Below are positions 50,092-58,788 of a stretch of 64,000 nucleotides of DNA, in pieces. Numbering within the stretch: position 1 is the first letter of the stretch; each line of letters starts with the position of its first letter. The stretch spans positions 2,728,001 to 2,792,000 of the forward strand of contig OZ220727.1 in assembly GCA_965116865.1 (NCBI GenBank). The letters are read 5' to 3'. The position numbers and the translations under genes were made by a program. This stretch comes from Aldehydirespirator sp965116865 (GTDB lineage: Bacteria > Actinomycetota > Acidimicrobiia > Acidimicrobiales > Aldehydirespiratoraceae). The notes under the pieces were generated by a model. That model saw only the letters and a program-made list of their open reading frames with translations. It was not told where the DNA came from and made no database searches.

Positions 50092-52535
50092 GTCCTGAGC
50101 CGTCTCCTGGCCTGCCACTGCTGCGGCTTCGGCGCGCCCTCCAACCTGGTGAGAGACGTCCCAGACCGGCCTTCGGAGGCAGGGACCGCCGTCACGACGA
50201 CCTCCCAGGACACGGTCGCCGGATCAGAGAGACGATCGCCGACATCACGATGCGCCATCAGCGTCGACCACAGGTGCTCGGGGTGGACCCTCGTCTGATA
50301 CTGGTATTCGAACTCGGCGCCTCGATCGACGCCGACGAATTCCGTAGAGCGAGCCTGCGTGTCGTCGACTCGGTCGACTCGGTCGACTCGTCGGATCGTC
50401 GCTTGGTCGTCGCCTTTGCCGATGATCCAGAACTTGCCGACTTTATGGAGCGCCTCGACGCCTTCGACGGCGGAGTCCCCGAAGGCAGCAAGTCCGAGCC
50501 TTATGCACAGTTCTTCGATGCCATCGATCTCATCCGGCCCCTTTCGCCACAGGATCGAGTGACCCCCGAACTCGCGTCAGCCATTCGTGAGCACCCCAGC
50601 GATGTCCTGCGGATAGATGTCGAGTGCTGGCATCCAGACACGGCCGACCGCGCCCAGGAATGGCTGTCTGAGGCTAGGGCTGGAATCGAGGCAGCAGAGG
50701 GCAGGGTTGTTGACACCCTGATCGACAACAGCGCAGGACTGGTGCTGTTGCGTGCCTATGTTCACGCGTCGCGGATCATGGACGTGGCTGAGTTGGACGC
50801 CATCGCTCGGATGGATGTGCTTCCGCAACCTGCCCTGCCGACGCCAAGGCTCTACAGCCTGTCCGCCGCAGAACTCCCCGAAGTGCAGGCACCTGACGCT
50901 CGTTCGGCCATCGTGGGGCTCGTTGACTCGGGGGTGGCATCTGGGCATCCGCTGATCGGCGCAGCCGTGCAGGCCTCAGATGCAATCGGCACAGGCATAG
51001 ATGAGGATCAGGACCAGCATGGCCACGGAACCATGGTCGCCTCACTGCTGCTACACGGCAACGTCGAGGACGCAATCGCAGCGGGCCAGCCTCTTCGGCC
51101 GATTTGCCGTGTTGTCTCGGCTCGCGTCCTGGACGCCAACAATGAGTTCCCAATGGATGATCTCTGGGAGAACGACCTCCGAGAGGCCATCACATGGTGC
51201 GCGGACCAGGGTGCCCGCATCATCAACCTTTCCATCGGTGACAGCCGCTCACCATTCTCACCACCGAGACAAATGAGTGCCGCATCCGTGGTGGACGCCC
51301 TAGCCCGCGAACTCGATCTCGTGGTCGTGGTAGCCGCCGGCAACTCTCGGCCAGCCGACTATCTCGATGCGATCAGCGAGGCCTCCGCTGACGAGTATCC
51401 GAGAGTGCTTCTCAATGACGGTGCGACAGGGCTTCTTGACCCTGGAACATCCTTGCTGAGCCTCACCGCAGGCGGTCTGACGGATGCGGCAGCATCGGGA
51501 GCCCACAGCAGCCACGAGACTCTGCGACGTCAGCCCATGGGAAAGCCAGGCTGGCCCTCGCCCATCACCCGCAAGGGCCCAGGCCCCGGCCGAGCCGTCA
51601 AACCTGAAGTCAGCGAGAGCGCGGGCACCCTGGGGATCGAAGAGGGAGTCCTCGTATCCAACGATGCCGAACTGGGAGTAGTCGGAGCGAGCGCTGAAGC
51701 GGGCCGCCTTCTCAACTGGGCCGTGGGAACGAGCTATGCGGTACCGCTAGTCAGTCGAGTTGCGGCAGCAGTGGTCTCCAAGTTCCCCACGTTCTCAGCA
51801 GAACTGATCAGGTCGCTGGTGTTGGCGTCCACTGAGCGTCTGCCTTTCGCCGACAACTGGGAGGGCAGCGAAAGTGTGCGGCTAGAAGCGGAGAGAGCAC
51901 TGGTTGGGTACGGGCGGCCATCGGTAACGCGTGCGACAGAGTCGACGAGCCACCGAGCGGTCCTCGTTGCCGAGGACCGCATTCCGGTCAACGGCGTTCA
52001 CATCTACGAGATCCCAATACCTTTGAGCTTCATGTCCCGAGGCGGCAAGCGCGGGTTGGACGTCGCGCTTGCCTACTCGCCGCCTACAAGGGTTCGGCGC
52101 CTCGACTACATGGCTAGCGGCATGGAGTACCACGTTGTCAAGGGTCTTCTCTTGGATGAAGTAGTAGGGGTCTTCGCGAGAGCCAACGAACAAGAGGATA
52201 ACGCTGAGGAAGACGACGCTGAGGAAGAAGAAGTCTCGTCCCCGTCGGGGCTGGGCTCGAACTTGGTGAAGCTAATGCCGACCACTCAGATACGGTCCCG
52301 AGGAGCGAATCAACTTGGCCGCAAGGTGTTTCACTACAGACTCAATGCATCGGATAAGCCCATGTTCTTGGGCGTCAGGAACATCAACCGATGGGACGAC
52401 GACACGGCACAGCAGCAGTACGCTCTTGCTGTGGCCTTGTGGCGCGACGAGGGTCAACCCGAATTGCATGCTGAACTCGAAGCGCTGCTTGAGGCCGTGG
52501 TAGAGATTCCGGTTGAGATCGAAATCGAACAGTAG
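50010..52535 (+). CDS. S8 subtilisin-like protease of an IetAS-like pair
   Basis: The frame contains a full catalytic triad: Asp in IVGLVDSGVASGHPL, His in DQHGHGTMVASLLL, Ser in WAVGTSYAVPLVSR. Between them is RIINLSIGDSR, and LDLVVVVAAGNSRP carries the oxyanion-side Asn. About 240 N-terminal and 250 C-terminal residues flank the protease core; an acidic stretch (NAEEDDAEEEE) lies near residue 730. The start is uncertain: GTG 50010 lies inside the ATPase gene, and between 50091 and ATG 50250 only CTG codons are available, so a CTG start near 50100 is possible. A short VDS repeat (9-bp units at ~50370) lengthens one loop. No signal peptide, so it acts in the cytoplasm. Confidence 0.82.
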   Translation: MRELNPHRICDQPRGGETSDSPTLPGLGPEPSPGLPLLRLRRALQPGERRPRPAFGGRDRRHDDLPGHGRRIRETIADITMRHQRRPQVLGVDPRLILVFELGASIDADEFRRASLRVVDSVDSVDSSDRRLVVAFADDPELADFMERLDAFDGGVPEGSKSEPYAQFFDAIDLIRPLSPQDRVTPELASAIREHPSDVLRIDVECWHPDTADRAQEWLSEARAGIEAAEGRVVDTLIDNSAGLVLLRAYVHASRIMDVAELDAIARMDVLPQPALPTPRLYSLSAAELPEVQAPDARSAIVGLVDSGVASGHPLIGAAVQASDAIGTGIDEDQDQHGHGTMVASLLLHGNVEDAIAAGQPLRPICRVVSARVLDANNEFPMDDLWENDLREAITWCADQGARIINLSIGDSRSPFSPPRQMSAASVVDALARELDLVVVVAAGNSRPADYLDAISEASADEYPRVLLNDGATGLLDPGTSLLSLTAGGLTDAAASGAHSSHETLRRQPMGKPGWPSPITRKGPGPGRAVKPEVSESAGTLGIEEGVLVSNDAELGVVGASAEAGRLLNWAVGTSYAVPLVSRVAAAVVSKFPTFSAELIRSLVLASTERLPFADNWEGSESVRLEAERALVGYGRPSVTRATESTSHRAVLVAEDRIPVNGVHIYEIPIPLSFMSRGGKRGLDVALAYSPPTRVRRLDYMASGMEYHVVKGLLLDEVVGVFARANEQEDNAEEDDAEEEEVSSPSGLGSNLVKLMPTTQIRSRGANQLGRKVFHYRLNASDKPMFLGVRNINRWDDDTAQQQYALAVALWRDEGQPELHAELEALLEAVVEIPVEIEIEQ

Positions 52536-53049
52536 GACGAGCATCCAAGAGGTCGGCTGGCTTGCTCTTGTCGCGCCCGCTGGCTTGCAGCATCCTGGCG
52601 AGGACGTCGGATTGGCCATGTATGTGGATGTGCGCCTCGGGGAACTCGTTGGGTGGCTCTCGCACGAAGTCGTATGTGAGGATCGCCGCGGCGTCGTTGT
52701 CTTCTTGGAGGGTGTAGCTGCTTCTGCTGGTGGCCAGGAACGTCCCGGATTCGTCGAGTTCGAGCGTGTGAATCACGCTGAGGTACAGGTGTGCCGGCGA
52801 TCGGGAGATGGTCAGCGGGACGCAGTCGCCCACCGGGTTGGTCTCGCTCACCTTGTAGCCGACGACGGCGCGCCCGTGCCGGTCCATGTAGGAGCGCAGG
52901 CGGACGCCGTGGGTGATGGTGCCGTTGAAGAGCTCCGTCAGGTCGCCTGCGAACTTCCTGGCCTGGCGCTCCAGGTCAGACTGACGAGGGCTCAAAGGAG
53001 GACACGACGAACCAGGCGCGCCGAGCGATCTCGCTGGAGAAGCTTCCAT
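52384..53049 (-). CDS. Hypothetical protein, 3' end probably replaced
   Basis: The conserved-looking part is SDLERQARKFAGDLTELFNG through GYKVSETNPVGDCVPLTISR, LYLSVIHTLELDESGTFLAT and HIHIHGQSDVLARMLQASG. I do not recognise the family. After about 52560 the frame is antisense to the end of the subtilase gene and looks non-native, so the C-terminus was probably cut. ATG 53049 or the later TTG 52995 could start it. It follows and overlaps a 68-codon gene and may form a toxin-antitoxin-like pair with it. Confidence 0.45.
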   Translation of the reverse strand: MEASPARSLGAPGSSCPPLSPRQSDLERQARKFAGDLTELFNGTITHGVRLRSYMDRHGRAVVGYKVSETNPVGDCVPLTISRSPAHLYLSVIHTLELDESGTFLATSRSSYTLQEDNDAAAILTYDFVREPPNEFPEAHIHIHGQSDVLARMLQASGRDKSKPADLLDARPTVRFRSQPESLPRPQAALRVQHAIRVDPRRATRPQQERTAAVPCRRPIG

Positions 53050-53182
53050 CCTTGGCCTGCTCTTGCAGATCCTCCCAGGTGCATCCTGCCCGGGCGAGGG
53101 CGTTGTCGATGGCGGCGCGGACGCCCGCGTCGTCTAGCACGTCGACCTCGATGTCGGCGTAGCGGTCCTCTGTGCCTGTCAT
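52976..53182 (-). CDS. Small acidic hypothetical protein
   Basis: A 68-aa product (MTGTEDRYADIEVDVLDDAG, VRAAIDNALARAGCTWEDLQ, EQAKDGSFSSEIARRAWFVV). Mostly helical, acidic N-terminus; size and position suit an antitoxin for the overlapping downstream gene. No family recognised. Confidence 0.5.
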   Translation of the reverse strand: MTGTEDRYADIEVDVLDDAGVRAAIDNALARAGCTWEDLQEQAKDGSFSSEIARRAWFVVSSFEPSSV

Positions 53183-53343
53183 AGCGCCCTCATTCTCGTC
53201 CAGCTCGACCGGACGGCTCGGTCGCGGGTGCTGTTCTCGTCATTGATGCTGCCACACATGATGCTACGAGGGTGCGACACCGACGCCTGCCAGGAAGTGG
53301 CTCCTAGAAGCGGTGCTTCTGGCTGCGAGGTAGCTTTCTTGTC

Positions 53344-53616
53344 ATGGATGTCACCGAGACGAAGCCGCCGCTCGACGACTACGAGTTGTTGAAGCGGATC
53401 ACCGTGCGCTCCGACGTCTTCGGCGGCAAGCCGATCATCCGCGACATGCGCTTCGCGGTCGAACACGTCTTGGGGATGCTGGCCGCAGGCGACAGCGTGG
53501 AGACGATCCTCGACGAGTACGACATTCTGGAGCCCGAGGACATTCAGGCTTGCCTGGTCTACGCATACCGCTCCATCGTCGGCGAAACCGTCCATGATCA
53601 TATTCTGATCCACTAG
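53344..53616 (+). CDS. DUF433-type antitoxin
   Basis: A 90-aa protein: LLKRITVRSDVFGGKPIIRD, MRFAVEHVLGMLAAGDSVET, ILDEYDILEPEDIQACLVYA. This is the classic DUF433 winged-helix fold (GKPxIxxTRxxVxxVL). It lies six bases before a DUF5615 PIN-like toxin, the usual pairing. The stop TAG is 53614-53616. Confidence 0.85.
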   Translation: MDVTETKPPLDDYELLKRITVRSDVFGGKPIIRDMRFAVEHVLGMLAAGDSVETILDEYDILEPEDIQACLVYAYRSIVGETVHDHILIH

Positions 53617-53621
53617 AACCA

Positions 53622-54047
53622 TTGAAATTCTTGCTCGACGAGTGTGCCGGTTCTGTTGGGCTGCGCCGGATGCTGGTTGGTCTGGGCCACGATGTAAGCG
53701 CGGCCTCGGAGATTGCGCCTGGGGCCAGCGATGAGGATCTGCTTGCGCTCGCCTACGACGAGCAGCGGGTGCTTGTCACCGACGATCAGGACTTTGGCGA
53801 GTTGGTGTTTCGGCGCGGGTTGCCGCATCTCTGCATCATCCGCTTCTTCAAGACGGCACAGGCGGAGGAGGAACGCCGGTACTTGGTCCCGTCGCCGGCG
53901 ACGACCGCGGACTCGATTACGTGCCCGCCCTCGGTGGGGGCGAATGTCGCCTCGTGGACGCCGATTCCGGTCCAGCTGCGATGGGCGAACAGGCGGTTTC
54001 CCTCCATGAAGATGAACCACTTCTCGTCCATGATCCAGGGGACGTAG
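53622..54047 (+). pseudogene. DUF5615 PIN-like toxin, 3' end lost
   Basis: TTG 53622 starts MKFLLDECAGSVGLRRMLVG, with the catalytic Asp/Glu pair in LLDEC, LGHDVSAASEIAPGASDEDL and VLVTDDQDFGELVFRRG. The family-like sequence ends at FFKTAQAEE, about 53870. Beyond that the frame is antisense of the leftward gene at 53868-54163. The last helix of the toxin is missing, so activity is doubtful. Confidence 0.7.
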
Positions 54048-54163
54048 CCGCGCCGGATGGAGGCCATCTCGTCGTCGGGCCAGACCCGGGCGGGTGCAGG
54101 GATCGGCTCCGGGATGGCGAGCGGCTCGATGTTCCAGCTGCTCCGGCGCGCCTTCTTGGCCAT
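53868..54163 (-). pseudogene. Hypothetical protein, 3' end lost by fusion with the DUF5615 gene
   Basis: ATG 54163 (MAKKARRSSWNIEPLAIPEP) encodes ARVWPDDEMASIRRGYVPWI, MDEKWFIFMEGNRLFAHRSW and TGIGVHEATFAPTEGGHVIE. It is a small conserved family I know only as hypothetical. It ends at GTKYRRSS near 53870, where it meets the truncated toxin tail to tail. A deletion that removed both 3' ends explains the arrangement. Confidence 0.5.
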
Positions 54164-54534
54164 GGTGCTCTCGTTTCTCCTTTGGCCGCGACCCTATAGA
54201 GCCCCTATGACACGTCTTGGCTAGTGGTCGGCCTGCTTCGCTGGGCCGGGCCATCAAGGGAGTGCTCCGGGGAAGCCGTATCCGGACGGGGTTACCTGGT
54301 CGGATGGCGGGGCGGAAACGACTGTGATAGTCGTCAGCTGGAACATCAACCGCTGGTTGAGGATGGCAGATTGATTCGTTGAATGCTCCGGTTGATCGAA
54401 GAGTTCGTGAGATGCATAATGAGAGGGTCTCGCAGTGCTGTTCTGTGAGGAAGTCGCAAGCCCCGGAGGGCCAGTCCGAGGATCCTGTTGGGTCGACTAG
54501 GACGGGAGCCGGGGCTTACGCATGCCCTGGTCGC
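54164..54534. other. Intergenic region with long-range inverted repeat
   Basis: No gene is convincing here. AAGCCCCGG at 54458-54466 and CCGGGGCTT at 54509-54517 can pair across 42 bp, with a smaller GAGGATCCT motif inside. The preceding frame (MHNERVSQCCSVRKSQAPEG, EDPVGSTRTGAGAYACPG) resembles the tail of a lost ORF. This could be the right end of an IS200/IS605- or IS607-type element, which often carry terminal hairpins, or a structured RNA. Confidence 0.3.
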
Positions 54535-55140
54535 TCAACTCACGTAGTAGACGTCCGTCACGGTGAGCGTGTTCTGCAAGAGGCTGAAGCCTGCCGATTG
54601 CCCGTCAGTGAGATGCTCCCGGACCACGCCAGCCGGGGCGTCGGGGTACCACAGCAGGGGTTCGGCTTTGGTACGCCAGTCGTAGCTGAAGGTGGGAGCT
54701 GTCAGCTCGCGGAAACAGTTGAGGATCGTCGAGCGGTCGCGTCCGTCCTCACGTGGGCCACATGATTCGATGACGACATGCCCGGCACCCTCGTTGGCTA
54801 GTTCGGCAGCGAGTGCGGTCAGGGGAGTGGCACGGGTTGCGGTCTGCGCGTTACGCCCTGCGCGTCGAGCGAGGATCTTGGTTGCGATTGCGTGCTTCGC
54901 TATGAGATTGACCGCCGCATTGCGGGTTGTCGGCCCCTCCGTGTGCCAGTGGAAGGGTCGGGTCCGATGAGCAGTCAGGGACTGGATGCCTTGGCGCGCC
55001 GCACGGGAGTCGCTGAAGATGACGGCTGCGAGCACGTACGTCACGCCGCCTCGAAGCTCGGCCACGGTCTCGTCGACGGCCGCGACGAGGCCTTCGGGGA
55101 TTGGTTGGCCGTCGGCAGGAAACGGGTTGTTCATGGTCAT
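54535..55140 (-). CDS. Hypothetical protein
   Basis: ATG 55140 (MTMNNPFPADGQPIPEGLVA) has GGAGA immediately upstream. The 201-aa protein includes VTYVLAAVIFSDSRAARQGI, RPFHWHTEGPTTRNAAVNLI, GHVVIESCGPREDGRDRSTI and DWRTKAEPLLWYPDAPAGVV. The pattern (acidic residues after beta strands, a HW...E and late D...E) recalls RNase-H-like DUF3800 proteins, but I cannot assign it firmly. It stands alone. Confidence 0.5.
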   Translation of the reverse strand: MTMNNPFPADGQPIPEGLVAAVDETVAELRGGVTYVLAAVIFSDSRAARQGIQSLTAHRTRPFHWHTEGPTTRNAAVNLIAKHAIATKILARRAGRNAQTATRATPLTALAAELANEGAGHVVIESCGPREDGRDRSTILNCFRELTAPTFSYDWRTKAEPLLWYPDAPAGVVREHLTDGQSAGFSLLQNTLTVTDVYYVS

Positions 55141-55371
55141 CGTCTCCGCTGGGACCTGCCTCGCGGGCTGAAAGGCTCCTGGAGCGAGTAGAGGTTGTAG
55201 ACTCAATGCCGCTGACTGCCGAGAGTGACGTCAGCCTGAATTGACCCTGTCAGGGAGTGATGCCTCAACCTCTAGGGCGACGAAGCGTACCGCCGCGTCG
55301 ATGCCGAGCGTGGATGGCGGAATCCGCCTCGTGCTTGATGAGGGGTGCGGAGGTCCGGCAGGCTTGATGCC

Positions 55372-55923
55372 ATGAGCGCAGCCGCCCGTCCTGATCGACC
55401 TATTCCGAACAGCTATTGGGTTCGGGAGGGGCGGTTCGCGGCGGGGGAGTATCCGGGGGCGCTGGACCCGCGGGACGCGGCGGCCAAGGTGCGGACGCTG
55501 ATCGAGGCCGGCGTCGACTGCTTCATCGACTTGACGCAGCGGCGCGACGGGCTGGCCCCCTACGAGCAGGTCGCGCACGAGCAGGCGCGGGCTCTCGGCC
55601 GGTCGGTGCGGCGGGAGAGCCATCCGATCATGGACATGTCGGTGCCGCGCCGGGCCGCGGAGATGGCGGCCATCCTCGACGCCATCGACGACGCCCTCGG
55701 CGAGGGTCGCACGGTGTATGTGCACTGCTGGGGCGGGATCGGCCGCACCGGGACGGTGGTCGGCTGCTGGCTGGTGCGCCACGGGTTCACCGGCCAGGGG
55801 GCCCTCGATCAGATCGCGGTGTGGTGGCAGCACGTGGAGAAGAGCTGGCTCCACACCGAGTCGCCCCAGACTCCCCGCCAGCGGGCCTTCGTGCGGGGGT
55901 GGCCTGAGCCCGGCCGCCACTAG
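55372..55923 (+). CDS. Protein-tyrosine / dual-specificity phosphatase-like protein
   Basis: ATG 55372 opens a 183-aa protein with the PTP loop VYVHCWGGIGRTGTVVGCWL (H-C-x5-R). An upstream D-x-T region (CFIDLTQRRDGLAPYEQV) and general-acid candidate HPIMDMSVP precede it. It should dephosphorylate proteins or small phosphate esters in the cytoplasm. Its last ~37 bp, including the CCGCCACTAG stop, recur with a few changes at 58830-58869, where an IS1380-type element has inserted. Confidence 0.8.
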   Translation: MSAAARPDRPIPNSYWVREGRFAAGEYPGALDPRDAAAKVRTLIEAGVDCFIDLTQRRDGLAPYEQVAHEQARALGRSVRRESHPIMDMSVPRRAAEMAAILDAIDDALGEGRTVYVHCWGGIGRTGTVVGCWLVRHGFTGQGALDQIAVWWQHVEKSWLHTESPQTPRQRAFVRGWPEPGRH

Positions 55924-55954
55924 CCGGCGCTGAGGCTTCCGCGACGGCTCCGGC

Positions 55955-56377
55955 CTAGCCGGGGCCGATTTCAGGGAGGATGTTCAGGTGCTCGCAGTGG
56001 TCCGGTCGAACGACTGTGAAGTCCCGTCTGTCGGTGGTGGCGACGGTCGTGATCTTGAGCCGCTCGGATGCGGCCACCACTGAGGCATCGACGGTTCCGA
56101 GGGGCAGGTCGCGGTATGTGTGCACCAGTTCGGCTATTCGCAGCCAGGCGCCCGCGGCGACGGGTTCGACGTGAAGGTCGCCCGACGCGAGGTCGCCGAT
56201 GAAGCGCACCTCTGCCTCCGAGCCGAGGCGTGTGCGCACGAGGTAGGCAACCTCGGTCACCACCAGGGTCGGGACGACGAGCGGACCCGGATGGGTCCTC
56301 AGGAGATCGAGGCTGGCCGTGTGATGCCGGTCGTCGGCGTCGATGTAGGCGTAGAGGGGGCCGGTGTCGACGATCAG
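55955..56377 (-). CDS. VapC-type PIN-domain toxin
   Basis: The protein begins (L)IVDTGPLYAYIDADDRHH; the only suitable start is CTG 56377, overlapping the antitoxin stop as CTGA. The four PIN acidic residues are in IVDTGPL, VVTEVAYL, LGTVDASVVA and TTDRRDFTVV. About 140 aa, normal for VapC. It is predicted to be an RNase, coupled to the VapB gene. Confidence 0.8.
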   Translation of the reverse strand: MIVDTGPLYAYIDADDRHHTASLDLLRTHPGPLVVPTLVVTEVAYLVRTRLGSEAEVRFIGDLASGDLHVEPVAAGAWLRIAELVHTYRDLPLGTVDASVVAASERLKITTVATTDRRDFTVVRPDHCEHLNILPEIGPG

Positions 56378-56598
56378 TGCGATAACGGCACCTCTGACGC
56401 GAGGATCTCCTCGATGCGCTCGGACACGTCGGCGCGGCCGCTGCGCCCGGCGGCCGCCGCACCGAGCCGGCGGCGGGGGCCGAGGTGGCTGTCGATGGCT
56501 TCCCTGGTCAGTTCCGAGATGGTGATCCCGCGGCGCTGCGCCTCATGGCGCAGGCGGGCGTCAAGCTCTTCCGGGAGCTTGACAGTGGTGCGAATCAT
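56374..56598 (-). CDS. VapB-type ribbon-helix-helix antitoxin
   Basis: ATG 56598, 74 aa: MIRTTVKLPEELDARLRHEA, RRGITISELTREAIDSHLG is a ribbon-helix-helix DNA-binding domain; the C-terminal tail (RADVSERIEEILASEVPLSH) would wrap the toxin. Its stop overlaps the toxin start. Confidence 0.85.
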   Translation of the reverse strand: MIRTTVKLPEELDARLRHEAQRRGITISELTREAIDSHLGPRRRLGAAAAGRSGRADVSERIEEILASEVPLSH

Positions 56599-56699
56599 GT
56601 ATGCCAGCATACCGGCTGCGGGAAGAGAAAGACCCGGCACCTCCGAGGAGGCACCGGGTGAGTGAAGATATGTTATCTGGCGCGCCACGGCGAAGCGAA

Positions 56700-56917
56700 C
56701 ATGCGCCCTGGGGGTTGCGTCCTCGTGCGATCGGCGCTGTGCAGTACATGATGCGGTGCGCTGTCGCCTGCCTGGCGCTCCAGTCCGGGTTGCGGCCGAT
56801 GAGACGGTCGGCGAGCGCCCCCACGTCGAGCCAGCGCCACCCGTGCGTGCCTCGTCCGCACAGATGCCGGCCACCGTAGTAGAGGTTGAGTCCGTCAATG
56901 TACACCCCGATGCGCAC
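56700..56917 (-). pseudogene. NYN-domain protein, N-terminal fragment
   Basis: GTG 56917 starts VRIGVYIDGLNLYYGGRHLC, then WRWLDVGALADRLIG and RIMYCTAPI. This is the NYN (PIN-like RNase) N-terminus with its catalytic Asp in YIDGLNLY. After about 56740 the sequence loses family character and runs toward the vapB promoter. Only a third of the gene remains. Confidence 0.6.
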
Positions 56918-56996
56918 CGCGGCAGCGTATAGTGGTGTCCCTGACAAGGCGCGTATCACATTGAAAAGGACTTATATATCTGAGAAATGTCTAGTG

Positions 56997-57143
56997 GTGA
57001 AGAAGCGTGAGGACCTGTGGGAGGTGAGGTCGCCCGGTGCCCACACCCCCGAGTCGACGCATTCGACCATGGCCGAAGCCGAGAGCGCTGCCGAAGACTT
57101 CTTGAAGAGGCGCGGCGGCGGCTACCTCGACATCATCCTTTAG
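56997..57143 (+). CDS. Small DUF2188-like protein
   Basis: GTG 56997 (or 56994) encodes 48 residues: KKREDLWEVRSPGAHTPEST, MAEAESAAEDFLKRRGGGYL, DIIL. The pattern resembles the one-domain DUF2188 proteins. An AT-rich TTATATATC lies 20 bp upstream and could be a -10 box. The TAG stop lies within the TTAG target site of the IS5-type element. Confidence 0.45.
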   Translation: MKKREDLWEVRSPGAHTPESTHSTMAEAESAAEDFLKRRGGGYLDIIL

Positions 57144-57208
57144 CAGGCTGCTGAAAAAGTCGCTGCGGGGTGCTCGCGATCGTTGGTGGGGTGTGGGACG
57201 ATGTCGTT

Positions 57209-58605
57209 ATGCGTGGAACGGTGGATGCCCAGATGGCGATGTTGTCGACTGTGTCGGCGGAGGACTTGATCGGCGCTGATCATCCGATTCGGCGGATCAA
57301 AGCGGTGGTGGACGCGGTGCTCGGGGGCCTCGACGCCGAGCTGGCGGCGATGTGTCCGCCTCGGGGCCGTCCCAGCGTGCCGCCTGAGATGCTGTTGAAG
57401 GCGTCGGTGCTGATGGCGTTGTACTCGGTGCGCTCGGAGCGGGCGTTCTGTGAGCGCTTGAACTATGACATGTTGTTCAAGTGGTTCCTTGGGCTGCGCA
57501 TCGACGAGCGCGGCTTCGACGCGTCGACGTTGTCGAAGAACCGGCAGCGGCTGTTGGACCATGAGATCGCGGACCGGTTCTTCGCCGCGGTGGTGGACGC
57601 GGCGAAGCTGCGCCGGTACTGCTCGAGCGAGCATTTCAGCGTGGACGGCACCCTGTTGGAGGCGTGGGCGTCGCACAAGAGCTTCAAACCCAGAACCGGC
57701 GCCGCAGCCGGGGCCGCGTCGGCGCAGCCCCAACCCCAGCAGCCCCAGCAGCCCCAGCTCCAGCAGTCACAGCCCCAGCAGCCCCAGCCCCAGAAGTCCC
57801 AGCAACCCCAGCAGCCCCAGAAGTCCCAGCAGCCCCAGCAGCCCCAGCAGCCGCAGCTCCAGCAGTCGCAGCCCCAGCAGCCCCAGCCCCAGCAGTCGCA
57901 GCCCCAGCAGCCCCAGCCCCAGCAGTCGCAGCCCCAGCAGCCCCAGCCCCAGCAGTCGCAGCCCCAGCAGCCCCAGCCCCAGCAGTCGCAGCCCCAGCAG
58001 CCCCAGCCCCAGCAGTCGCAGCGGCGGGCGGCGGCCGCAACCCCGGGACGGACTGGCGCGGCGAGCGGCGCCGCAACGACACCCACGCTTCTGTGACCGA
58101 TCCCGAGGCGAGGCTGTTCCGCAAGTCCGCGGGAACCGCCGCGACGCTGTGCTTCATGGGCCATCTGCTCACCGAGAACCGCAACGGGCTCATCGTCGAC
58201 GCCGAGCTCACCACAGCCGACGGCCACGCGGAGCGCGGCACCGCCGCCGCGATGCTCAACAGAGCCCCGCCACGCGCCCGGCGCCGCACCGTCGGCGGCG
58301 ACCGCGACTACGACACCAGAGGCTTCGTCGCCGACGCCCGGGCCGCGGGATTCACGCCCCACGTCGCCCAGAACACCACCAGACGCCGATCCGCGATCGA
58401 CGAGCGCACCACCCGCCACGCCGGATACGCCGCCTCCCAACAAGCCCGAAAACGCGTCGAGGAGCCCTTCGGACGGATCAAAACCATCGCCGGAGAACGC
58501 AAACTCCGCCACAAAGGACAACAACGCAACCGGGCCTGGCTCCTCATCACCGCCGCCAGCTACAACCTGGTGCGCATAGCCCGACTCGACACGCCCACCC
58601 CCTGA
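57209..58605 (+). pseudogene. IS5-family transposase split by a Gln/Pro repeat array
   Basis: ATG 57209 begins MRGTVDAQMAMLSTVSAEDL. The DUF772 N-terminal domain (RPSVPPEMLLKASVLMALYS, FKWFLGLRIDERGFDASTLS) leads to the first catalytic Asp in HFSVDGTLLEAWASHKSF. A repeat-coded stretch follows, and the frame then shifts by one base. The rest is RNDTHASVTDPEARLFRKSA, LCFMGHLLTENRNGLIVDAE, GGDRDYDTRGFV (second Asp) and RKRVEEPFGRIKTIAGERKL (Glu). All catalytic residues survive, so a ribosomal or polymerase slip in the repeats could restore function. Confidence 0.8.
57721..58022 (+). repeat. 30-bp-based CAG/CCC repeat array in transposase
   Basis: CCCCAGCAGCCCCAGCCCCA followed by GCAGTCGCAG makes a 30-bp unit (PQQPQPQQSQ) repeated about five times at the right; shorter, irregular versions occupy the left. 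Other frames read APAAPAPAVA, so the array is open in more than one frame and joins the two transposase frames. Confidence 0.9.
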
Positions 58606-58788
58606 ACCGGCCCCGACCCGCCGCCCAGAACAGCCACCCCGAACCGGCGCCGCCAGCCCCGACCCCCGACAACACACCCGAACCGAGCCCCACAACCCCG
58701 CCCCCAACACACAACACCCCAGACCAAAGCACCACAACACCCCCAACCAGACCCCAAACACAGCCCAACCGCCCTGAACTCCCAAATT

